Shown: one piece after another, positions 10,364-19,544 of the stretch | Position numbering within the stretch: position 1 is the stretch's first letter | Layout of the letters: the number at the start of each line of letters is the position of its first letter | Source of the DNA: a virus | DNA: 64,000 nucleotides | Virus record (IMG/VR): IMGVR_UViG_3300037042_003932 | Coordinates: 62,001 to 126,000 of that record | Direction: 5' to 3' (one strand) | Program-made: the position numbers and the translations under genes | Notes under the pieces: model-generated | What the model was told of the DNA's origin: nothing | Databases searched by the model: none | Seen by the model: the letters and a program-made list of their open reading frames with translations, nothing else

Positions 10364-12505
10364 TTAACTCCTCAGGTAGACAGTGATCAGTTCAGGGCGG
10401 CTCCGGTACACCACAGTTCTATCAGAGATTCCACTGTAGTTATAGAGCTCCAACAAATCATTGCCCGTGGAGATCGACGTGATTCCTTTACTCTGTAAAG
10501 CAGCGGGAACGACGATCTCGTCTCCGTTGGTAAGAGTAACCCCGTTCGTGTCAGTCACCAAGATGGATACGATGTCCGTGGTCGAAAACTCTGCTACCTG
10601 TCCATCAGGCAGGTTAAGAGCGTAAGTGATGTCAAAAGGAAACACAGTGCTAATCTGGTTGTAGTTGACACGCAACTCCGTCATCAGGTCAGACATGTCG
10701 AGGTAATCGTTAGCATCGAACGCGTTAATGAACGCTGAGATGCTCGATTGTATCTCTTCAAAAGACGACGAAGCCGCGACAGTTGGCTTGTACCGAACAG
10801 GAATCATCGCGGATATCCAGATGTTATGTCGGGCTCGCACTAGATGATTCGCAGCCAATACTCGATCCGAGATATTCTTTGTGTAGTTATGGACACTCAT
10901 GAAGCCTGGGAGCGTCTTGTAACGAACACGCAGATTCTTTTCGTTGAAGGCTGCTGATACTAACCCGGTGTCTGGGTCGTAATAGCCAACGTTTACGCCG
11001 ATGACCGCTTCAGCCGACTGACTCTTCTCTGGGTTAAGAACTGTCACCTGATACTGAGAAGTACCAACAACGGACCCCTGGATAGGTGGAAGATTCGTTC
11101 TGTTTTGGAACTTTATTGTTCCGCTCGTAGGGTCTTTAAACGGGTCAGAGCTATCCGGGTTTGTTAACTCGACACTCAAGATGTCGAGAATAGGATTCCC
11201 CGATAAATAAATCCCACCGGACGTTCGTAGTCGTCGAGAGGTTCCCGCTGTGACATATGACAAGGTAGGGTTCGCACTGACTGCTGCCGTACGCACAAAC
11301 GAATATGCTGGTAGATTGTCAAAGTTGACGTTGTCGAAGTAGGGAGACAGCCACCCAATGGAATACTCTACCGCATTCGTCGTGAGTTCATCTGACGCCT
11401 GCGTGAATGGCGTTGCTTCAGACACATGGAGCTCGTCGTCGAATACTCCATGGATGGTATAGCCACGCGGAGACCCTACGATCCCTGAGCGAATGTACAG
11501 CACATGACCAGGCTGAACACCGAGGTCTGTGAACTTCTTGCTCGTGCCGTCGTACGTAAGCTGCGGGTCGCGGAACACCATCGCTTTACCATCTGGTCGC
11601 GGGAAAAGACGGCCAATGGTTGCGTTCTCTTCTTTAACGCCCTCGGGCATCTCGATATACGTGTCGTAATGACCACCCACATGAAGTTCAATATGTTCCG
11701 CTACTTCCAGCCTCTTATCCCGAAGCATCTCAGGTTCACCCATACCAACAGTAAGGGTTGTCCAGATGTCAGGAAACTCATTCTGCAAAACGGTATCAAT
11801 GGACCGGTTGTTAATCAGATTCCTGACGGTCACTACGTTCTGAGCTCTCTCAATCAGGTCAGCAGTAGTCTCGACTACACTTCCGTCAGAACTACCGACC
11901 GAGTGATTCACATACGACAAGTAAGGGATTCCCGAAGGAGATTCCACACGAGTGAATCTGCCAGCAGACAGGTTGTAACTGTCGCCCGTACGAGCCGCTT
12001 TCAACGGGATATCCGCCACGTAGTCGATGAGACGACCCTTCGTGTCGTACACGGGCCGCATGCTGTCACTCGGTATGACCAGAGAGCCATCAACGATATC
12101 CAGGTAGAATACCAGAGATGGTGTACGCCAGAACTTGATGTCACTACGCAGCGTGACTGTCGCACGTTGCGTAAAGTGAATCTGCGCAGTCATCTTGGCA
12201 TGGGTTCCTGAGTTCCTAGAGACGAACCAATTCGACAGAATCTCATCGACCATCTGAGACACGTCGGGTGAATCCAGGTCACCATCGACGTCTGCTTCAT
12301 CTTGCACCTTCTTCAGCGATTGCATCTTCGACACGTGCGCGACTTCACCACGTAAAAAAGCAAAGATGTTCGCAAAGGCTTGAACCGCTAAATCGCGAAG
12401 GGCGCTTCCTGGCTGAAACGAACCTTCCGGAACAGCTTCTGTCAGGTATTCAGTGAGAAAGTTTTCAGCAGCAGTGACATCTTCGGTTGAGATATTAATA
12501 CGCAT
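10364..12505 (-). CDS. baseplate J-like / gp6-like wedge protein
   Basis: A 713-residue protein with the features of the baseplate J family: a helical N-terminus ending in a PGSALRDLAVQAFANIFAFLR segment, a middle part with RATVTLRSDIKF strands typical of the 'value must be set' domain, a TVRNLINNRSIDTVLQNEFPDI helix and a VGMGEPEMLRD segment, then long beta domains. In contractile tails this protein forms the inner wedge ring that changes shape when the sheath fires. It starts 3 nt after the gp25-like gene, which is its usual partner. Longer than P2 gpJ (about 300) and similar in size to T4 gp6 (about 660). Confidence 0.72.
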   Translation of the reverse strand: MRINISTEDVTAAENFLTEYLTEAVPEGSFQPGSALRDLAVQAFANIFAFLRGEVAHVSKMQSLKKVQDEADVDGDLDSPDVSQMVDEILSNWFVSRNSGTHAKMTAQIHFTQRATVTLRSDIKFWRTPSLVFYLDIVDGSLVIPSDSMRPVYDTKGRLIDYVADIPLKAARTGDSYNLSAGRFTRVESPSGIPYLSYVNHSVGSSDGSVVETTADLIERAQNVVTVRNLINNRSIDTVLQNEFPDIWTTLTVGMGEPEMLRDKRLEVAEHIELHVGGHYDTYIEMPEGVKEENATIGRLFPRPDGKAMVFRDPQLTYDGTSKKFTDLGVQPGHVLYIRSGIVGSPRGYTIHGVFDDELHVSEATPFTQASDELTTNAVEYSIGWLSPYFDNVNFDNLPAYSFVRTAAVSANPTLSYVTAGTSRRLRTSGGIYLSGNPILDILSVELTNPDSSDPFKDPTSGTIKFQNRTNLPPIQGSVVGTSQYQVTVLNPEKSQSAEAVIGVNVGYYDPDTGLVSAAFNEKNLRVRYKTLPGFMSVHNYTKNISDRVLAANHLVRARHNIWISAMIPVRYKPTVAASSSFEEIQSSISAFINAFDANDYLDMSDLMTELRVNYNQISTVFPFDITYALNLPDGQVAEFSTTDIVSILVTDTNGVTLTNGDEIVVPAALQSKGITSISTGNDLLELYNYSGISDRTVVYRSRPELITVYLRS

Positions 12506-12508
12506 TGG

Positions 12509-12949
12509 TTACCTGTCTGCCAATTCAACCAGTTTTACTGTTAGAGACTCATTCAGCTTATTCGAAATCTCAACCCAGATACTCACGGTAGACGACGAAG
12601 CATCATACGAAATAGACGTCAGCCTGGCATAACCCAAAGATTCATCTTCAGGATACCCACCGCCTGACTCTTGGTCCGCGAGTTGGTCGTTCGTGTCGTC
12701 TATAGCCAAGACAACAGCGTCTTCGATATCCGGGTTGTCCTGGTTTACGTTAACGCCAATTAGCGAGGCAAAAGAAGTCCCAGAATCCTGGTGCAATGGA
12801 TCGCTACCTACGGGGGTCATGAACGTCTTGATCCATCTATTCACAAGGGCTTGCAACCCCCAGACCTTTAGAGACGAAACAAAACCAAAGGTAAATGCCT
12901 TACCTCCGTACGTCTCATTTGCTGCCGTAGGCTGAAAATGGATGTCCAT
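12509..12949 (-). CDS. gp25/GpW-like baseplate wedge protein
   Basis: A 146-residue protein with the pattern of the gp25-like family: a FVSSLKVWGLQALVNRWIKT helix, a TPVGSDPLHQDSGTSF loop and a LIGVNVNQDNPDIEDAV segment, followed by a beta hairpin C-terminus. These proteins join the baseplate wedge to the first sheath ring. In the operon it lies between the virion amidase (3 nt away) and the baseplate J-like gene (3 nt away), matching the gp25-gpJ pairing of other contractile injection systems. The family is sometimes called lysozyme-like but has no lytic activity. Confidence 0.82.
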   Translation of the reverse strand: MDIHFQPTAANETYGGKAFTFGFVSSLKVWGLQALVNRWIKTFMTPVGSDPLHQDSGTSFASLIGVNVNQDNPDIEDAVVLAIDDTNDQLADQESGGGYPEDESLGYARLTSISYDASSSTVSIWVEISNKLNESLTVKLVELADR

Positions 12950-12952
12950 CGA

Positions 12953-14326
12953 TCACACCGTCCCTTCCGAGTCCAACGGGATAATTTTAGGCGTAGCGGG
13001 CTTGGCGTTAGCCGCTTGCTCCAAAACTCTACCTACGCTCGCTCTAGCAGCTTGCAACGAGCTTTCTTGCCCACTACGAACAGCTGCCTGGTACCTGTAC
13101 GCAGAAGAATCTTGTTTCGCCTCTAGGTTCGAACGATAAGCTCCCGCGATAACCGCAACCGCTGGGTTACCGGTCATCTGCTTGTTCAAACCCATGGCGT
13201 CAGGACCTATAGCGTTCGCCGCTTCTTCAGCCCAAGACATGTACGATGCGTACGAGTCATCGTTGGGTTTCCAAACATTAAACAACGCTACCGCTGACTG
13301 TTGCCCAGCTATCAAGCTATAAAGGGACGCCCACTCTTCCTCAACCTGTAAATGCGGAGAGACATCCACTAGGTCTGCAGACGTTCCTTGGATGTGGCTA
13401 CGCATCGTAATCCCAGTGAACGACGCAGACACCGACCGCGCAGAAGAAGAGTGAGTTTCGCTGTTCAAATCGGGGTATGCAATGCGCAGTTTAGCCACCA
13501 AGGTAGCCAACGTTACGTACTGCATAGGTGAGTAATCCCAGTACTTTAGGTTACCCTCAGTCCCTAGGGGGTCTCCTCCTGGTAACCATGTCGCGGGAAC
13601 GACCTCAAAAGATGACAGATCAACATCCAAGTACAACGCTTCTTCAAGCGCTATCGACACACAAGTCTCGCTAAGACTCCCAGCTGACCCGTAGATATTG
13701 TTCGTGTCTCCTAGGATGTAAAGATCTCCATTCCGGCTAATAACGAAATGGACACCTTCTTTACGATCCGGGGGATTCAAAAAATACTGCAGGCTAGAAG
13801 ACAACCGCCTAGAGTTGTACATCCCGTTCTCGGGGACAGTACCCTTGGGAAGCCACACCTGCACGATGCTACTCTCAGACACCTGCTGCGCAAAGTACTC
13901 CCTGCCACCTGGGACGTTCATAGCTCCCTTCCACTTCCCAGAAGCCTTGAACGCGTGCCAGGTAGACCCGAAAGAATGAAGAACAATCTGCTTCACTTCG
14001 CGTGCTGTGTCTTTGGACCACGGGACAAATGAGTTGGGGGACGCAAAGGTATAGTAGACCTTCGACGTAGGTGGAAACCCTTCGGCAGACAACAGCCGCT
14101 TACTCAGAGTTGTCGCTGGGACATCGTACGTGCTCGTGTTCGTCTGGACACCTACAACCCGGTCGTGGTGTCCGCTGACATTACCGAGTAAAGAAAGCCA
14201 ATCAGACGCCTTGGCTTCTTCAGTCTCGTACGTAGAATCCGCAGGGGAAGAAGCTGTCTTTCTAGCTGATGTGTTCTCTGCTGCCTGCTGAGACAACTGC
14301 GATTTCTGTTTTCCAGAGATGGGCAT
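12953..14326 (-). CDS. virion-associated N-acetylmuramoyl-L-alanine amidase
   Basis: A 457-residue protein with a central Amidase_2/PGRP-like domain (about 105-325). Seen: zinc-ligand His117 in KQIVLHSFGS, a VHFVISRNGDLYIL strand near 193, a SLSETCVSIALEEAL strand and a second ligand pair in SHIQGTSADLVDVSP with His311 and an Asp near 319. The enzyme cleaves the bond between muramic acid and the stem peptide. The first 60 residues are low-complexity and the last 110 are Ala-rich helix, so the enzyme is probably held in the virion. It sits between gp25-like and the sigma-like gene inside the baseplate operon; its ATG overlaps the sigma gene's stop by 1 nt (TGATG), implying coupled translation. 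Confidence 0.82.
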   Translation of the reverse strand: MPISGKQKSQLSQQAAENTSARKTASSPADSTYETEEAKASDWLSLLGNVSGHHDRVVGVQTNTSTYDVPATTLSKRLLSAEGFPPTSKVYYTFASPNSFVPWSKDTAREVKQIVLHSFGSTWHAFKASGKWKGAMNVPGGREYFAQQVSESSIVQVWLPKGTVPENGMYNSRRLSSSLQYFLNPPDRKEGVHFVISRNGDLYILGDTNNIYGSAGSLSETCVSIALEEALYLDVDLSSFEVVPATWLPGGDPLGTEGNLKYWDYSPMQYVTLATLVAKLRIAYPDLNSETHSSSARSVSASFTGITMRSHIQGTSADLVDVSPHLQVEEEWASLYSLIAGQQSAVALFNVWKPNDDSYASYMSWAEEAANAIGPDAMGLNKQMTGNPAVAVIAGAYRSNLEAKQDSSAYRYQAAVRSGQESSLQAARASVGRVLEQAANAKPATPKIIPLDSEGTV

Positions 14327-15027
14327 CAGTGACCTCCACGTTGTATTCTCTGGAGATCGTCGATGAACTTTCTCTTCTTGTAGCTAAGCTGACCCTGAGT
14401 CATGTTGTACTTCTTCATCAGCTGGCTGTTGGACATAGCAGACTTACCCTTGTAGCCAATAATGTCCTCGAACAGAGGCTTATCCATGGGTGATAGCCCG
14501 AAGTGATAAAAATCCACCATGCCGTCGTCAGCGTCAGCATCGAAGGAGGCTCCCTCGGACTCCACGAGCTCACGGCGGTCAAACGCTCGCTGGAATGTGA
14601 CAACCCTCTTAGGTGTCCACCCTAAGTGGTCTGCCATCTCATCCGTAGTCGGGTCTCTACCAAGCTGGTCAGATAGCGACGTCTTCCCTACGTTGTACGC
14701 GTGATAGAAGAGCTGCTGGTTCTCCGGGATTCGAGCTACGTTCATGTGTGGGTACACACTGCGAGAGAGCTTACGCAGCCGACTCGTAACGTGTGTGCCA
14801 ATCGTGGCTCCCATGTTGGGGTTGTAATTATCAAGGGCTTCCACCGCCAACAGTCTCGCCTTGGAGTTCAACGCTACTGGCGGAACTGCTTGACCCCACT
14901 TATTGACTTCGTTCTGAATGAGAGGTTGCAACTGGTTCAAGAGCTTCTCAAGAGTCTGTGGATTTCGAGTTTGCTTCCACTCTTTCCAAAGCTCTAAGTC
15001 CGTAACCTGTCGAGAAGTCATTGCCAT
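14326..15027 (-). CDS. RNA polymerase sigma factor-like protein
   Basis: A 233-residue protein with sigma-70-like organisation. Residues 10-65 form a helical region with a core-binding look, a YNPNMGATIGTHVTSRLRK segment (68-86) resembles the end of region 2, LSDQLGRDPTTDEMADHLGW (118-137) is a clear region 3 signature, and 185-230 resembles region 4 with a helix-turn-helix (SQLMKKYNMTQGQLSYKKRK). No region 1.1 is present, as in alternative sigma factors. It would direct host RNA polymerase to phage late promoters. Oddly, it lies in the baseplate operon between the hub and the amidase. AGAGGAT lies 8 nt before the first ATG. Confidence 0.78.
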   Translation of the reverse strand: MAMTSRQVTDLELWKEWKQTRNPQTLEKLLNQLQPLIQNEVNKWGQAVPPVALNSKARLLAVEALDNYNPNMGATIGTHVTSRLRKLSRSVYPHMNVARIPENQQLFYHAYNVGKTSLSDQLGRDPTTDEMADHLGWTPKRVVTFQRAFDRRELVESEGASFDADADDGMVDFYHFGLSPMDKPLFEDIIGYKGKSAMSNSQLMKKYNMTQGQLSYKKRKFIDDLQRIQRGGH

Positions 15028-15039
15028 GGAGTAATCCTC

Positions 15040-18000
15040 TTATTCCGAGAGTCTCTTGGAGCGAACGAACTCTCGATACGCTTTTAGCACTTTATCCCAG
15101 TTACGTCGCGTCTGCGGTACTTGGAACATGTTATCTCTCACCGCTGTATCTAAGCGCTCCCAGTCGGCCAAAATGATATTTCCAAGAGGATCATCGATAG
15201 CTGTAACGTCCGCGCCTGTAATTTTTGATATCGTAGCAGGGTCCATGATATTCCCCGGACCTTGACGAAGCTCAAAGAGGCGCTTGTAGTACACCGCACC
15301 CTTCTTAGAATTCTTATCCTCGCTGTTGTAAGCTGTAACCGTGTTATCAGCGCTGCTATCCGACTTCGTGATGCTATTAAGATCAGTGCTGTTCTTTAGG
15401 TCTCGGAACTCTGTGATAGTCACTGCAGGTCTTGCCACGTAATGCATGGCGTCGTCATAGTTCTTAAACAAATGCCTGAATTTGGGCTTAGGCTCCGTGT
15501 ACATACCCTCTTCCCAAACCCAAGATTCGAGTGCTGCCTTCGGGATAGGTTCTCCATTTGTCTGATAGAGATCTAGCATCTCTTCCCAGTTAAAGATGGA
15601 AGTCTTTCCAGTGTCGTTCACAGTTGGGTACAGCAACGTGGTGTAAAACTCGTCAGTCTCGTCTACTGTCTGCATGATACGCGCAACTTCAGCGACAGGG
15701 TCTCTAGGAGCCGAGAGATACCCCTCATCGCTATCACGCATATAATGGTCGAGGTCCAAATCTCTATCCCGCTCTTTATACACATTCAGGAACTCAGGGA
15801 ACGACCTCAGATACCCAAGCGTCACACTTGTCGAGATTTCAGGAGATTCAACATTCCACGTATGCGACACCGATTGTACGTACCCAAAGATATCAAATTT
15901 ACTGTCTCTAGAGTCAAAAACAACAGCAGGGAAACCAGGTACAATATACGGGTCAAAAGCTAAACGAAGTGACGCTGCTCGAGGTTCGTACCGGGAACGG
16001 AAGTACTCGTACTTCGCGTACAAATCAAACAAACCTCCGAGTATCTGGTTGGTATCGCTGTCTGACTCTACGGGAGCTGCGGCGTCAGCTTCTTTTTCCG
16101 CTGTAGATGGGTCAGCAGCTTTTGCACCTGGCGTTGTTCCAACCTTCTTTACGTTCTCCGCGTGTTGCTGCGCCGCATATTCGTCGCTAACGGCATACGG
16201 AGTTTCCGCTACCTTTGCCTGAGCCGGTGTCTGGATAACAGCAGACGGAACGGCATAACCTTTAGCCTGCGGTGACCCACTTGTGCTCGCAGCACTCGCA
16301 AGAGTAACTGCTCCATCAGCCTCGGCTAACTTCTTCCACCGGCTGTATATCTTAGAGGAACGTTTACGCCACCACTCCATTGGTGTTTTTTGGTCTTCTT
16401 TTAGGAAGGATTTCTTTACCGCCGAGTTTACGTCGTTAACATCTACTCGCAAATTCCGAGACTTGATAACACCATCTTTGTACGTCTTAGTGTCAACTAG
16501 GTTCTTTAGCTTCTTAGCCGACCCTGAGCCCTCACCGTAGGCATACGCGACTAAATGCATCTTGTTCGGTACAGCAGGTAAGTCATGCTCGGGGTCTGCG
16601 TACATATCAGAAAGAATGAAATCTTTATTTTTAGCGCCTACAGCCCAAGCACACTGAGCGAGATACATACAACTCGCAGCGATGTTCAATTCAGGGTTGA
16701 AGATGTTAACTCCACCTAAACTAGCAATGTACGAATCAGTCAGTAGACGCCTCTTCTTAAGCGTCTCTATACCCTTGTCAAAAGTGCTCTGTAATGTTTG
16801 ACCCAATCCTTTTGAACTCGAGTGAGTAGACGCTACCGTAGGGTCACCACCAGACTCAGCGGCTAACGTGGACAACATAACGTAAATAGCGTCAGGGAAT
16901 CCTAGAGGTGTCAAATACTTTAGAGCTAATTCCTTATACGTAGTAAGCATAAGAGTAGTAAGCGTTCCTGCTTTTCCTTTGTAAACCTTTGGGGTGTAGC
17001 TGGGTGTATACGCAGCTCCCGTAGACGTAGCAGGCTTACCATCGACGGCTACACCAGTCCCTAGAGCCTTATAATATTGCTCCAACATCACAGCCCACGG
17101 TGGAACTCCTATATGACGGGTTACTGGACCCTTATGGAGCTCTTCAGGATAGATGAGAAAGTTCTTAGTGTTGGGCTTATCCGTCAATAGGAAAGACTTC
17201 ATCCACAGCTTAACGATGTGCGGATATCCTGTGGTCGTCATCGACTTGGTAAGCTCACCTATCTGTGCGTCGGAACTAGCCGTGAGAATCTTATTGAGGA
17301 AATCCTCACCCAGGTACACCCGAGTAGGTTGAGCCATGAAGTTTTCATTGAAGCTGTAGGACTCGATCATACTCGGGAATATGATGTTACATCGAGGCGG
17401 AACAGCAAAAATACATTGAGGCTTTACGTAGTGCGCGAGGATTGAACCTTCAGAATTGTTAGCCTTGACGTTACGCTTAGTGAAAGAACCCTCGAATAGC
17501 CGTGTGTCCTTGTTAACACTCGCAATTGGTGGAGCAGGAGTAGTCCCAATCTCCATGAGCATCACGCCCATAACCTTCTGCAAGATTTCCCACGCCGTCC
17601 CCGAATCACCAACACTGACACCAATCTGGTCAGCAAGGGCGTTCATCACGTTGACGCTCGTCACTTGATTGAGAAGCGGGAACGCACCAGTGGTCGGGTC
17701 CTTCTGGAGCTCGTCGTCGAACCCGTACAAAGCCGTCCAACGCCGCACGAAGTCCGTCTTACGCAACCAGCGACCAAAGAAATTACGACCAGGAACGGCG
17801 CAAGCAGACCTAGGGACTGTCCCTTGGGGCTCAGAGGTCAGCTCAGATTCCCCTACAGATACCTCACCCTTTAAAGCTTTGAAAATATTCCAAATGAACT
17901 CTGACGGGCTCTTAATGACCTCAAGAGGATCTTCAATATTTTCGCTTCCAGTTACGGGAACAGCTGTGGGGACCAAGCCATGACGGAATAACGACAAGGG

Positions 18001-18474
18001 GTATGACACCATCGGGGTGACTACAGTCTCGCTCGAGGTTCCGACAACGGCGCTGTTCGCGGTAACGATGTCATCAACCGACGACATATAGTAGAACTTC
18101 AGCTGCTCAAAAATCTGTAGAGTAGAACGCAGGCTGAAGTTCACCGCTCGTCCCATGCCTGTGTTCGTGTATCCCCACTCTATGATCTCGTATTCACCCA
18201 TCATCCTGAACTGTGGATTGTTGGGCTGGTAGAACTCGTCCAGATAAAATATCTCAACGAGAATTCGGTCCTCAAACCCCAAACGCTGAAGCATGACGTG
18301 AGGAGGAACAGTAATCTGAGCAGTCGGAATCTGCCAAACACCAAACTGGACGTTTACAGAGTTTACAGGTATCTCGATGCCGTCGATGTAAACAAGCCAC
18401 ACAGCGGTATGCGGCCTATTAGTGGAATAATTTTCGGTAGTAGCCGCAAGCGGATTCTGCTTCTTCTTTGGCAT
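15040..18474 (-). CDS. baseplate hub protein with inserted lytic transglycosylase domain
   Basis: A 1144-residue protein. Residues 1-300 look like a hub/gp27-type beta structure (PHTAVWLVYIDGIEI, later FRMMGEYEIIEWG). Residues about 510-690 are a soluble-lytic-transglycosylase domain: catalytic Glu540 in AAESGGDP, a GLGQ motif at 556-559 and a late AYAYGEGSG segment that matches the family's third motif. The remainder (about 800-940) returns to hub-like strands (FDPYIVPGFPAVVFDSRD and a VSHTWNVESPEISTSVTLGY segment) typical of tail hub proteins. A linker of Ala/Glu/Lys repeats separates the parts. The protein would sit at the tip of the tail tube and open a hole in peptidoglycan at injection. 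Confidence 0.78.
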   Translation of the reverse strand: MPKKKQNPLAATTENYSTNRPHTAVWLVYIDGIEIPVNSVNVQFGVWQIPTAQITVPPHVMLQRLGFEDRILVEIFYLDEFYQPNNPQFRMMGEYEIIEWGYTNTGMGRAVNFSLRSTLQIFEQLKFYYMSSVDDIVTANSAVVGTSSETVVTPMVSYPLSLFRHGLVPTAVPVTGSENIEDPLEVIKSPSEFIWNIFKALKGEVSVGESELTSEPQGTVPRSACAVPGRNFFGRWLRKTDFVRRWTALYGFDDELQKDPTTGAFPLLNQVTSVNVMNALADQIGVSVGDSGTAWEILQKVMGVMLMEIGTTPAPPIASVNKDTRLFEGSFTKRNVKANNSEGSILAHYVKPQCIFAVPPRCNIIFPSMIESYSFNENFMAQPTRVYLGEDFLNKILTASSDAQIGELTKSMTTTGYPHIVKLWMKSFLLTDKPNTKNFLIYPEELHKGPVTRHIGVPPWAVMLEQYYKALGTGVAVDGKPATSTGAAYTPSYTPKVYKGKAGTLTTLMLTTYKELALKYLTPLGFPDAIYVMLSTLAAESGGDPTVASTHSSSKGLGQTLQSTFDKGIETLKKRRLLTDSYIASLGGVNIFNPELNIAASCMYLAQCAWAVGAKNKDFILSDMYADPEHDLPAVPNKMHLVAYAYGEGSGSAKKLKNLVDTKTYKDGVIKSRNLRVDVNDVNSAVKKSFLKEDQKTPMEWWRKRSSKIYSRWKKLAEADGAVTLASAASTSGSPQAKGYAVPSAVIQTPAQAKVAETPYAVSDEYAAQQHAENVKKVGTTPGAKAADPSTAEKEADAAAPVESDSDTNQILGGLFDLYAKYEYFRSRYEPRAASLRLAFDPYIVPGFPAVVFDSRDSKFDIFGYVQSVSHTWNVESPEISTSVTLGYLRSFPEFLNVYKERDRDLDLDHYMRDSDEGYLSAPRDPVAEVARIMQTVDETDEFYTTLLYPTVNDTGKTSIFNWEEMLDLYQTNGEPIPKAALESWVWEEGMYTEPKPKFRHLFKNYDDAMHYVARPAVTITEFRDLKNSTDLNSITKSDSSADNTVTAYNSEDKNSKKGAVYYKRLFELRQGPGNIMDPATISKITGADVTAIDDPLGNIILADWERLDTAVRDNMFQVPQTRRNWDKVLKAYREFVRSKRLSE

Positions 18475-18495
18475 CGAGACCCTCTGGAGACTCAG

Positions 18496-18990
18496 TTAGC
18501 CGCGCATTTCAATAATGGCTGACATGATTACAATGGCACAGCGAGCAGCCACACGCAACACAGCGTTTGTAGACTTCAAAGACGCGATGAGCATGTTCAC
18601 GTACTCTTCGTTTATCCGGTAGTTTACAAAAGAGGCAGCAACATTCTCGTACAGTAGGTCGTACTGCCGTAACTCAGTATCTATGGGTATGCTATTACGC
18701 TTCTCACAGATAAGGACCTCTAGCGTCTTTTGCTGGTTAACCAAATCGACGAAGATCGCGGATAGATTACTCCGTAAAGTACGAAGGATAACTTCCCGGG
18801 TCTGCACCTCTCGGAGCTCAGTATTAGCTATATGGTCCAGCGTTCTGTTTCTCAAGAGTTCCGCATTAGGCACTCTGAGAAACCTCGCAGCCATCACCTC
18901 TTCTAGCGGTATCATCTTCCCTCGGTGACACCTCCGGTACTCGGGTTCAGGGAGACGCCCTGCTGTCTCAAATTCCCAGACGTATGTCAT
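18496..18990 (-). CDS. unknown helical protein of the tail operon
   Basis: A 164-residue protein, start set at the ATG at 18990 because that ATG overlaps the previous stop as ATGA; the further GTG at 18996 is less likely. The protein is largely helical with many Arg/Glu and a hydrophobic C-terminal helix (about 140-160, AARCAIVIMSAIIEM). The N-terminus has a CHRGKMIPLEEV segment. I do not recognise the family. It lies between a Cys-rich structural gene and the hub, so a role in hub assembly or as a baseplate component is possible but unsupported. Confidence 0.62.
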   Translation of the reverse strand: MTYVWEFETAGRLPEPEYRRCHRGKMIPLEEVMAARFLRVPNAELLRNRTLDHIANTELREVQTREVILRTLRSNLSAIFVDLVNQQKTLEVLICEKRNSIPIDTELRQYDLLYENVAASFVNYRINEEYVNMLIASLKSTNAVLRVAARCAIVIMSAIIEMRG

Positions 18991-19541
18991 CCCCACACCA
19001 GCGCATTCGTTTTAGTCGCCTGTTGTCCGAACTCGTCATGACCCGTGTAGCGTATGTACACCTTCTGAGCCGTGGGCCATGGAACCGTACTCTGGATATA
19101 GAACGTAAGTTCATGCCCTTGGGTTCGTCTAACCTTGCTTAGAGTCCCGTCATACGGAGGATAAAAAGCCTCGGTTTCAACAAAGCCATTGTACGCAATG
19201 TCAAAAGTGAGACCGCCATCCACGCTGATCTCCACGACCGACACTTCTTGACTGATCCAACTCGAGTAGCAGTAGGTTATGAACTTGAGCACCTGAGTGA
19301 GAGACACATTCCTCTGTCCGTCCAACGGACGAGAGAACAAGAATCGAGGCTCAATATCGCTCTTGGGTGTTCCACACTCACATTGCCCACACGGGTCAAT
19401 CCCACAACCCCCGGCCATAACCCCGACTTCCGGAGACGGAGGAGTCCCCAAAGGACCTGTCTTCCAGAACTCTTGCGAACGGAAACCGTCATCAGAGAAA
19501 CTTCCGATATTGAGGTTTCGTGGTGCTACTACAAATGGCAT
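18987..19541 (-). CDS. unknown structural protein with cysteine cluster
   Basis: A 184-residue protein. Residues 46-56 hold four close cysteines (C46, C51, C54, C56 in a GGCGIDPCGQCECG context), which could bind a metal or form disulphides. The remaining 120 residues are an Ig/fibronectin-like beta sandwich (VEISVDGGLTFDIAYNG, then a VYIRYTGHDEFGQ strand at the end). Gene pair: 3 nt after the 194-residue two-domain protein, 4-nt overlap with the next gene. Beta folds of this kind decorate tails. The Cys cluster is unusual within this operon. Confidence 0.64.
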   Translation of the reverse strand: MPFVVAPRNLNIGSFSDDGFRSQEFWKTGPLGTPPSPEVGVMAGGCGIDPCGQCECGTPKSDIEPRFLFSRPLDGQRNVSLTQVLKFITYCYSSWISQEVSVVEISVDGGLTFDIAYNGFVETEAFYPPYDGTLSKVRRTQGHELTFYIQSTVPWPTAQKVYIRYTGHDEFGQQATKTNALVWG

Positions 19542-19544
19542 CTA

